This document shows positions 7,470-13,782 of a stretch of DNA of 21,369 bases, in pieces. The position numbers were made by a program, and so were the translations under genes. How positions within the stretch are numbered: position 1 is the stretch's first letter; the number at the start of each line of letters is the position of its first letter. Where the stretch lies: positions 1 to 21,369 of the forward strand of contig CAKZUM010000425.1 of the NCBI GenBank assembly GCA_937921525.1. Reading direction: 5' to 3'. Under the pieces are notes generated by a model. It saw only the letters and a list, made by a program, of their open reading frames with translations. It was not told the origin of the DNA and made no database searches. This DNA is from an uncultured Saprospiraceae bacterium (GTDB lineage Bacteria > Bacteroidota > Bacteroidia > Chitinophagales > Saprospiraceae).

Positions 7470-7537
7470 TTTTTTACCACATAGGTACATAGGTAGTACA
7501 CCTTGCTATGTGACCTATGTACCTATGTGGTAAAAAA
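7470..7537. repeat. 68-bp hairpin between convergent genes, T6 at one end and A6 at the other
   Basis: Arms 7470-7494 and 7513-7537 are perfect 25-bp inverted copies around an 18-nt loop. Each arm contains ACATAGGT twice, or its complement. A further unit, ACTACCTATGTAGT, follows at 7538-7551. It begins 3 nt after the regulator stop and ends 25 nt before the methyltransferase stop, as expected for a shared terminator. The stem opens with T6 and closes with A6, so there is no U-tract after the stem on either strand. Confidence 0.85.
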
Positions 7538-7562
7538 ACTACCTATGTAGTAAAATATACAC

Positions 7563-8198
7563 CTACAATTTCCGAATAATATTAATCCCATCCCGAATCG
7601 GCAGCAACACATTTTCCACTCGCTCATCCCGTAACACCTTTTCATTAAAAGCATGAATGATTTGGGTATCCTTATCATGTTTAGCCAGCGTCACTTTTCC
7701 ACTCCACAATACGTTATCCACCAAAATCATTCCGCCAGAACGAACTTTGTCAATCACTAAATCGAAATGATCGGCGTAAAAACGTTTACCAGCATCTAGA
7801 AAAACCAAATCAAAAGGACTCGGTAAATTCGGAATTATCTGTGCGGCATCTCCAATCGTTAGCTCAATTTTATCTTGCATTTGAGCTTTATCAATATATT
7901 TTCGGATCAAGTATTCTAATTCTTCATTAACCTCCATTGTGTACAACTTTCCATTTTTAGCTAAGCCACTTGCAAGGCATAGTGCTGCATATCCTGTAAA
8001 AGTGCCAATTTCTACGGCAACAGTCGGTTGGATTAATTTGCTCAACATACTTAGTAACTGCCCCTGTAAATGCCCACTCATCATTTGAGGAGCCAATGTT
8101 TTAAGGTTGGTCTCCCGTTCTAGTTGATAAAGTAAGGCTGAATGGGGAGTTGTAAGTCGTTCACAATACTTTGTTAGATTCTTTAATGCAAAATTCAT
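7563..8198 (-). CDS. SAM-dependent O-methyltransferase (Methyltransf_3 type)
   Basis: 211 residues, close to the usual 210-220 for catechol or caffeoyl-CoA-type O-methyltransferases. Motif I VEIGTFTGYAALCLA (62-76) binds S-adenosylmethionine, and Glu89 (TMEVNEE) would contact its ribose. Asp135 (LVFLDAGKRFY) and Asp151-Asn152 (LVDNVLWSGKV) match the divalent-metal ligands of this family. The metal site therefore looks intact and a catechol-like acceptor is plausible. It is cytoplasmic with no signal peptide. It is divergent from the gene at 8342, with a 143-bp shared upstream region, and convergent with the response regulator. Confidence 0.93.
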   Translation of the reverse strand: MNFALKNLTKYCERLTTPHSALLYQLERETNLKTLAPQMMSGHLQGQLLSMLSKLIQPTVAVEIGTFTGYAALCLASGLAKNGKLYTMEVNEELEYLIRKYIDKAQMQDKIELTIGDAAQIIPNLPSPFDLVFLDAGKRFYADHFDLVIDKVRSGGMILVDNVLWSGKVTLAKHDKDTQIIHAFNEKVLRDERVENVLLPIRDGINIIRKL

Positions 8199-8213
8199 AA
8201 CGCAAAAGTCTAA

Positions 8214-8274
8214 GGAATTTTAAAATTTCCCAATAGTAGAGGGTAGTATAATTGGATAGTATATTTTATATTTG
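8214..8274 (+). promoter_or_regulatory. Promoter region between divergent methyltransferase and 203-residue protein genes
   Basis: TATATTTG at 8267-8274 is an exact TANNTTTG -7 box on the plus strand, about 67 nt before the ATG at 8342. A -33 TTG at proper distance is not clear (the nearest, 8252-8254, is too close). An imperfect palindrome, GGAATTTTAAAATTTCC, at 8214-8230 could serve the minus-strand gene; its function is unproven. Confidence 0.4.
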
Positions 8275-8341
8275 AAGGTTAAGTTGTTAAAAGAAGAGAT
8301 GAGGTGAAAATATTTTAATAAACAAGGCAAATAAACAGGTC

Positions 8342-8953
8342 ATGGAATTAAAGGTAAAGCAATTTTGGGATTGGTTTATTGATAATGAATATCAGTTTAG
8401 AGAAGTAACAGATACGAAGACGGTCGTCGAATTGCTGAATAATCAGGTATTAGAATTTGGCGTATTTGCTTGGGAAATAGGTGTGGGTAAGCGAAAACCG
8501 CACTCGTTTACCATTTCACCAAATGGAGATAAAAAGCGGTTATTCCTAAGTCGGCAAATCTTCAAACAGGCTCCAGAATTACAACACTGGGAGTTTAACT
8601 ATTGTAGACCTATCAAAAGAGATTGGGATTTTACTTTTGAGGTATTCAATAGTATGATGATTAAGCAAGAATATGATGCTTCCAAATGGGAGTTTGTACT
8701 AGTTGAAGAAGATAGACAAAAAATTTCTATACTAATAAGAGCAACGAATATTGTGACGATTGACTTTGATGATCTTCCATCTATAGGAGATATGGTGGTA
8801 AATAATTTGTTAGGAGAAGAGCGTCGAATTAATGACGTACATTCCATTCAATTTATAGATGATTTTTTACCAGAAGATGAGAATTGGATTTTCCCTTTAG
8901 CAGATTTGCGAGAAGAGTTCATTGCTTTTCATGAGGAGATTTTGGAGGGGTGA
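8342..8953 (+). CDS. Conserved-looking cytoplasmic protein of unknown function
   Basis: 203 residues with no signal peptide, membrane segment or Cys cluster; I do not recognise the family. It starts KVKQFWDWFIDNEYQFREV, continues with a helix (KTVVELLNNQVLEF) and alternating strands (FAWEIGVGKRKPHSFTISPNGDKKRLF), then APELQHWEFNYCRPIKRDWDF. The second half has strand-rich segments (WEFVLVEEDRQKISILIRA), VVNNLLGEERRINDVHSIQFI and an acidic end. It is rich in Trp, Phe, Asp and Glu. The single Cys is not in a motif. It looks like a globular alpha/beta protein and no catalytic set is evident. It appears monocistronic, with an exact -7 box upstream and a hairpin 10 nt after the stop. Confidence 0.75.
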   Translation: MELKVKQFWDWFIDNEYQFREVTDTKTVVELLNNQVLEFGVFAWEIGVGKRKPHSFTISPNGDKKRLFLSRQIFKQAPELQHWEFNYCRPIKRDWDFTFEVFNSMMIKQEYDASKWEFVLVEEDRQKISILIRATNIVTIDFDDLPSIGDMVVNNLLGEERRINDVHSIQFIDDFLPEDENWIFPLADLREEFIAFHEEILEG

Positions 8954-8962
8954 GCGTAATGA

Positions 8963-9005
8963 TGAATGAGAAATGATGAATGCGAGATTCATCATTTCTC
9001 ATTCA
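8963..9005. repeat. Class (b) hairpin, ATGAATGAGAAATGAT family
   Basis: A perfect 19-bp stem joins 8963-8981 and 8987-9005 around the 5-nt loop GCGAG. The core GAATGAGAAATGAT recurs at 13720-13735. It begins 10 nt after the stop of the 203-residue protein gene. No U-tract follows; the next palindrome begins 2 nt later. The gene-free stretch 8954-9394 contains this hairpin and the palindrome at 9007-9226; bases 9227-9394 show nothing I can name. Confidence 0.8.
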
Positions 9006-9006
9006 C

Positions 9007-9226
9007 GATGGTTTAAGTTTGTAACTTAAACCTATTATTAAGTCAATCCTAAAGCTCAAATTACCAGTTACTATGAGGAGTATTGTAGTAGTAAAAATCA
9101 TTTAAAGTAGTGTCATCATTGAACGAAGAAAGTACTTTTTTTGAGCATAGGAAATGCTTTGATTTTACCGTATTTAGATATTTTAGAACGCTTGATATAG
9201 GGTTGAAGTTACAAACTTCAACCATC
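9007..9226. repeat. Inverted pair of GTTTGTAAC-core triloop hairpins with a 168-bp spacer
   Basis: Arms 9007-9032 and 9201-9226 are 26-bp inverted copies with 24 matches. Each arm is a perfect 10-bp hairpin around TGT or ACA: GGTTTAAGTT-TGT-AACTTAAACC on the left and GGTTGAAGTT-ACA-AACTTCAACC on the right. The only two differences between the arms are a matched pair (T-A against G-C), so both stems stay perfect. The spacer is AT-rich with no credible gene. Confidence 0.8.
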
Positions 9227-9394
9227 GACTCTGGAAGGATCTTAAGTTATGGAAACATCAAAGTAAATCTTTTTGCCGAATTAAACACGTAAAACAATGT
9301 AGTGTATAATATGCCAGTTGTTAGTGGCAGATATTTAAAAAATAGCGGACACTTTTCGTGAACCCTTGATAACAATCGCTTTCTAACTTTAATA

Positions 9395-11749
9395 CTACGA
9401 AGACAAAATCTTCCAAACCAATTCCTTCGTTAATGCTTTCCCCTTCGCCTTTTTTCTGATAGTATCAAAATCATATCGAAACGCACAACCTGCTTTCCAA
9501 GCACTACAACCATAAGCGGTCTTTCCTTTAATGATCGTTCCTTTCTTACATTTTGGGCAAGTCAATACATCCGGAATTTTAGCTCCTTTTTTCTTGAACG
9601 GTACTGCTTTCTTTTCTGCTGAAGGAATTAATATTAGTTCATATTGGGTATTAAATTTTAGATGGCCATTGATTTTTCTTTTGCCTTCTTTAAAGCCTTT
9701 TAGTTGGATAGTTGCCCCCTGTTCTAATAAACGAATAAGCTGTAATTCTGAGATTTTCTTTTCCTGAAAAGCAAAGGGTAAACGAAAAGTACAGCCTGTT
9801 TTATAGGCACTACATCCATAAGCCGTTTTTCCTTTTAACAACTGTCCATTCTTACATTTTGGGCAGGTGTGACCTATGACACTCTTTTTCTCTTTGGGCT
9901 TTAGTTTCTTTACGGGAACAGCTTTTCTGGTAGCAGCGGCTTGTTGACTCACGATTCTTTTTGCATACTTCGCTGCACGTACCTCATTTGTCAAATTATG
10001 CACCATCGTTTTCATATTACCAATAAATTCCTGTGCAGAATAAGCACCACTCTCAATATCTCTTAGTTGCTTTTCCCATTGTCCTGTTAACTCTGGTGAT
10101 TTCAATAATTCATTTTGAATAATATCAATCAATTGAGTACCCATTTCTGTAGATAATATGAGCTTTCTTTTTCGCATCATATATTTTCTACGAAATAAGG
10201 TTTCGATAATGTTTGCACGAGTAGAGGGGCGGCCTATTCCATTGCTTTTCATTAAGTCCCGTAGTTCTTCATCTTCTACCATTTTTCCAGCCGTTTCCAT
10301 TGCTCGAAGTAGGGTGGCTTCGGTGTAGTGCTTGGGGGGCTTCGTCATTTTTTCTACTAGACTAGGTATATGTGGGCCCGTCTCGCCAACGGTAAAAGCA
10401 GGAAGTATTTTCTCTTCATCTTTTTGAATTTGTTGAGCATTAGAGGCTAGACTTGGTTTCTTTTTAGCTTTTGGAAAAACCACCCTCCATCCTGGATCTA
10501 CAATTTCCTTACCTGTTGCTTTAAAAGGAATTGTATCTGCTTCCCCTAAAACCGTTGTATTATTTACAATACAATCAGGATGAAATGCAGCAATGAAATG
10601 CCTAGTAATGGCATCGTATACATTTTGTTCATTGGCAGGTAAGACCTTTTGAAAACCTGTGGGAATAATCGCATGGTGGTCTGTTACCTTTTTATCGTTA
10701 AAAACTTTAGGGGATTTTCTAATTTTTTGACCTAGTAAGGGTTGGGTGAATTGACTATAGTTTGTCAATTTTCCTAAAATACCTGCCACTTTTGGATAGA
10801 CATCATTTGGTAAGTAAGTCGTATCTACCCTAGGATAGGTGACGATCTTTTGCTCATATAATTTCTGAACAATTTTTAGTGTCTGGTCGGCGGTATAAGA
10901 AAATTTTCTATTACAATAAACTTGCAAACTCGTCAAATCAAATAATCTAGGCGGATGTTCTTTGCCTTTCTTCTTTTTAAAATCAGTAATCACAAATGGC
11001 TTTTCCTCAACTCTTGCTAATAGTTTTTCACCATTCTCTTTTTTTAAAAATTTCCCCTTTGTATAGTTGAAGGCAACGTCTCGATACAAGGTTTGCAATT
11101 CCCAATAGGGACTAGGTACAAAATCTTTAATTTCTTTATCTCGCTTGACGACTAATGCTAAGGTAGGCGTTTGTACCCGACCAACAGATAAGACTTGTTT
11201 ATACCCTCCATATTTTAAAGTGAAAAGGCGAGTGCCGTTCATCCCCAATATCCAATCGCCTATCGCCCTAGAAAAACCTGCATAATAGAGATTATCATAT
11301 TGGCTGGCATTTTTTAAATTTTTAAAACCATCCCGTATCGCTTCTGGAGTCAATGAGGAAATCCATAGACGCAAGACTTTACCCTTATACTTCGCTGCAT
11401 TAATGACCCATCGCTGTATTAGCTCGCCTTCTTGGCCCGCATCCCCACAGTTGATAACAACCTCTGCTTTTTTAAATAATGTTTTTATTATGTTAAATTG
11501 CTTTTTTACGCCCTTATTACTTAATAACTTCGTCTCAAATTTGTCGGGCAGCATAGGAAGGGCATTCAAATCCCATCTTTTCCAAGATTCTTGATAATCG
11601 TCAGGATTTTTTAGGTTGCAGAGATGCCCGAAGGTCCAGGTAACACAGTAGCCATTTCCTTCAAAGTAGCCGTCTTTTCTGGATTTTGCGCCTATGATAT
11701 AGGCTATTTCTTTGGCAACACTGGGCTTTTCTGCTATGCAGACTTTCAT
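9395..11749 (-). CDS. topB: DNA topoisomerase III (type IA)
   Basis: 784 residues. It relaxes negative supercoils and decatenates DNA through a transient 5'-phosphotyrosine link. The Toprim domain has Glu7 (IAEKPSVAKEI) and DAGQEGELI with Asp103 and Glu107. The middle Asp of the DxDxE motif is Gly105 here, as I recall for other Bacteroidota TopB proteins (DAGxEGEL). SVGRVQTPTL (188-197), the catalytic Tyr305 in TYPRVD, DHHAIIPTG (357-365) and GIGRPSTRANIIE (504-516) are all present. The C terminus carries two four-Cys zinc modules (Cys629/632/646/653 and Cys731/734/748/755), as in long TopB and TopA forms. The gene has no codirectional neighbour. Upstream is the 529-bp region holding the nested palindrome at 11877-12125. 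Confidence 0.97.
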   Translation of the reverse strand: MKVCIAEKPSVAKEIAYIIGAKSRKDGYFEGNGYCVTWTFGHLCNLKNPDDYQESWKRWDLNALPMLPDKFETKLLSNKGVKKQFNIIKTLFKKAEVVINCGDAGQEGELIQRWVINAAKYKGKVLRLWISSLTPEAIRDGFKNLKNASQYDNLYYAGFSRAIGDWILGMNGTRLFTLKYGGYKQVLSVGRVQTPTLALVVKRDKEIKDFVPSPYWELQTLYRDVAFNYTKGKFLKKENGEKLLARVEEKPFVITDFKKKKGKEHPPRLFDLTSLQVYCNRKFSYTADQTLKIVQKLYEQKIVTYPRVDTTYLPNDVYPKVAGILGKLTNYSQFTQPLLGQKIRKSPKVFNDKKVTDHHAIIPTGFQKVLPANEQNVYDAITRHFIAAFHPDCIVNNTTVLGEADTIPFKATGKEIVDPGWRVVFPKAKKKPSLASNAQQIQKDEEKILPAFTVGETGPHIPSLVEKMTKPPKHYTEATLLRAMETAGKMVEDEELRDLMKSNGIGRPSTRANIIETLFRRKYMMRKRKLILSTEMGTQLIDIIQNELLKSPELTGQWEKQLRDIESGAYSAQEFIGNMKTMVHNLTNEVRAAKYAKRIVSQQAAATRKAVPVKKLKPKEKKSVIGHTCPKCKNGQLLKGKTAYGCSAYKTGCTFRLPFAFQEKKISELQLIRLLEQGATIQLKGFKEGKRKINGHLKFNTQYELILIPSAEKKAVPFKKKGAKIPDVLTCPKCKKGTIIKGKTAYGCSAWKAGCAFRYDFDTIRKKAKGKALTKELVWKILSS

Positions 11750-11876
11750 AGATGTTTGTTAAAGGGTAACAAGGGGGATAGCAAAATACTAACAATTTTT
11801 GAAAAGGGACTTAATAATTAAGGGTTCATTCTTAACTGTACATTTTTAAATTTTATAGAAATACTGTTTTGAAATA

Positions 11877-12125
11877 GATCGTCGAGGTTTGTAACCATAC
11901 CCGTCAGGCTATCAGAAAAAGCTATTGAATACAAGTTAGTTATAAGGCGGAGGCGGATGGCAGAAATTTTCAAAATGGCTGTCATCTTTCCCTGAAACCC
12001 AGATGACAGCCACTTTACAAGTTTCTGCCATCAATAGTCCGTCTCTTAACACCTGACGGGTATGGTTTGTAACCTCGATGCAGTATGATAATCGTATAGC
12101 ATCGAGGTTACAAACCTCGACGATC
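11877..12125. repeat. 71-bp class (a) palindrome split by a 167-bp insertion
   Basis: Removing 11897-12063 and one copy of the GGTTTGTAACC repeat leaves a left arm (11877-11896 joined to 12075-12081) that matches the right arm 12099-12125 perfectly over 27 bp, with a 17-nt spacer. The right arm contains TCGAGGTT-ACA-AACCTCGA, an 8-bp triloop hairpin with the same GTTACAAAC core as at 9007-9226. Of the 529 bases between topB and the OmpA-family gene, those outside this interval show nothing else clear; TAATTTTA at 12202-12209 is a poor -7 candidate for the OmpA-family gene. Confidence 0.85.
11897..12063. mobile_element. 167-bp MITE-like non-autonomous element
   Basis: The ends ATACCCGTCAGG (11897-11908) and CCTGACGGGTAT (12052-12063) are perfect 12-bp terminal inverted repeats. 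Flanking direct repeats GGTTTGTAACC at 11886-11896 and 12064-12074 look like an 11-bp target-site duplication. The interior is palindromic: 11956-11987 pairs with 12001-12032 at 28 of 32 positions. No open frame encodes a transposase, so mobility would need an enzyme supplied elsewhere. A diverged half-copy lies at 779-873. Confidence 0.8.
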
Positions 12126-12278
12126 CTAGCATTTATAGCGAAATAGCTCATTGGTCATTCTTAAAAAAAGCATTGAAAAGAACCACTTTTCGTTTTTTTT
12201 GTAATTTTAAGAAAATAATAAAACAACTAACCCCTATTTTTTCGTTCTAGATAACATAACAACTCATTTTAATACATC

Positions 12279-13706
12279 ATGCGGCAATATTTTATCCTTT
12301 CAATACTACTTCTTTTAGCATTTAATAGCCACCAAGTAATGGCTCAAGATCAAATAATTAGATTAAAAAATCCATCTTTTGAGGATATTCCTAGAGCTGG
12401 TTATCCCCCCCAAAGCTGGACAGATTGTGGATTTCCTGGAGAATCGCCTCCCGATATTCAGCCTGGAGAATTTGGTGCTTCTAAAGCAGCGTATGACGGA
12501 AATACCTATATGGGGCTAGTGGTACGAGATAATGACAGTTGGGAAAGGGTTAGTCAACGTTTATCAAAGCCTATTCAGGCAGATCAATGTTATTCTTTCA
12601 GTATGTTTTTGGCTAGGTCAAATATTTATTTGAGTGCCAGTCAATTGACGAACACGATGGTACAATATTCAACTCCTTGTGTATTAAGAATTTGGGGAGG
12701 GGATGATCGTTGCTCTAAAAATGAACGATTAGCAGAATCTGAATTAGTGACCTCTAATGATTGGAGGCAGTTTGATTTTAAATTTGAGCCGACTCAAACA
12801 CATACTTATATTTTATTTGAGGTTTTTTATAAGACCCCAACTTTGTTTCCTTATAATGGAAATATATTATTGGACAATGCTTCTCCGATCACCCCAATTT
12901 CTTGTGATGAAGAAATAATGGCGGTAAAAGTTCCTGAGGTAGACTTCGTAGTGCCAGAAAGTACAATGAAAGTAGATGACAAAGGCATCACCGTACAGGC
13001 ACAAATTAAGCAAGTCTCTCCCGATATCAACATTACTTTTACCATGAATGGGAAAGCGAATACGAACTTTGACTTCAATCCTAATACAGGAGTATTCCAA
13101 GCAGATTTGAGGAAATTTAAAAAAGGAAAAAATACCTTAGTTTTAAAAGCAGCGAATCAAGGAGGAGTATCAGAAGATAGAGCTACGCTTATCTATGAAT
13201 TGCCAAAACCTGCTGTTGCAGATGTTGCCGTAACGCCTCCGCCTCCACCACCTGCTTATGAAGCACCTACGCCTTCAAAGGAAACACCGACAAAACCAGC
13301 AGTTGTAAAAGAAGACAAGAAGATCGAGGGAATAGCTAGAAAGGATATGAAAAAAGGGCAAACAATTAAGCTGAGTAAATTATATTTTGGTATTAACCAA
13401 TCTACTATTGGTGCAAATTCTTATGGTGCTTTAAATGAAATTTATGACTTTCTAAAATACAATGAAGATGTGGTGATAGAAATCGGCGGACATACCAATG
13501 GAAATTGTGATGACGAATATTGTGATGAACTATCTAAAACTCGTGCTAAAGCAGTGGCTGATTATTTGGCTAAAAAAGGAATAGCAGGAGAGCGATTAGA
13601 ATATAAAGGTTACGGGAAACGGAATCCAATATCTTCTAATAAAACAGCCGTTGGTCGTAAGAAAAATCAGCGTGTGGAGATTAAAATACTTAGTATGAAT
13701 GGGTAA
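12279..13706 (+). CDS. OmpA-family peptidoglycan-associated envelope protein
   Basis: 475 residues. Residues 1-22 are a signal peptide ending VMAQ. Residues 28-205 form a jellyroll-like domain beginning LKNPSFEDIPRAGYPPQSWTDC, with five further Cys; its look suggests carbohydrate or envelope binding (inference). Residues 225-308 form an Ig-like strand region (ITFTMNGKANTNFDFNPNTGVF). A Pro-rich linker (about 310-340) leads to a C-terminal OmpA domain (365-472) with IEIGGHTNG, LSKTRAKAVADYL and GYGKRNP...GRKKNQRVEIKI. Arg422 matches the peptidoglycan-binding Arg; the partner Asp of HTDN is Asn407. The protein probably tethers the outer membrane to the wall. It is followed 76 nt downstream by murF-alr, with a hairpin between, and may share its transcript. 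Confidence 0.9.
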   Translation: MRQYFILSILLLLAFNSHQVMAQDQIIRLKNPSFEDIPRAGYPPQSWTDCGFPGESPPDIQPGEFGASKAAYDGNTYMGLVVRDNDSWERVSQRLSKPIQADQCYSFSMFLARSNIYLSASQLTNTMVQYSTPCVLRIWGGDDRCSKNERLAESELVTSNDWRQFDFKFEPTQTHTYILFEVFYKTPTLFPYNGNILLDNASPITPISCDEEIMAVKVPEVDFVVPESTMKVDDKGITVQAQIKQVSPDINITFTMNGKANTNFDFNPNTGVFQADLRKFKKGKNTLVLKAANQGGVSEDRATLIYELPKPAVADVAVTPPPPPPAYEAPTPSKETPTKPAVVKEDKKIEGIARKDMKKGQTIKLSKLYFGINQSTIGANSYGALNEIYDFLKYNEDVVIEIGGHTNGNCDDEYCDELSKTRAKAVADYLAKKGIAGERLEYKGYGKRNPISSNKTAVGRKKNQRVEIKILSMNG

Positions 13707-13710
13707 ATTA

Positions 13711-13777
13711 ATGATGAATGATGAATGAGAAATGATAAATCAATCGTTTCTCATTCATCATTTTTCATTCATCATTT
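13711..13777. repeat. Class (b) hairpin between the OmpA-family gene and murF-alr
   Basis: 13717-13732 pairs perfectly with 13747-13762 (16 bp, 14-nt loop). A further CATTCATCATTT at 13766-13777 offers an alternative register with the left-arm ATGATGAATG repeats. Sequence is shared with 8963-9005. It fills the 76-bp gap: it begins 5 nt after one stop and ends 5 nt before the next start codon. Confidence 0.75.
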
Positions 13778-13782
13778 AAGAA

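Noticed and set aside
9110..9292. Open frame of 60 codons between the 203-residue protein gene and topB
   Set aside because: It crosses the right arm of the inverted repeat, has no recognisable start context and no protein-like composition.
9395..11749. Conjugative-element origin for topB
   Set aside because: No mobilisation, integrase or plasmid genes flank it, and the two zinc modules and composition fit a chromosomal gene.
11936..12151. Minus-strand open frame of 71 codons
   Set aside because: It lies almost wholly inside the palindromic MITE-like element; openness is explained by the repeat.
8954..13777. CRISPR array from repeated ATGAATGAGAAATGAT sequence
   Set aside because: Copies are single inverted pairs about 4.7 kb apart, with no regular repeats and spacers and no cas genes.
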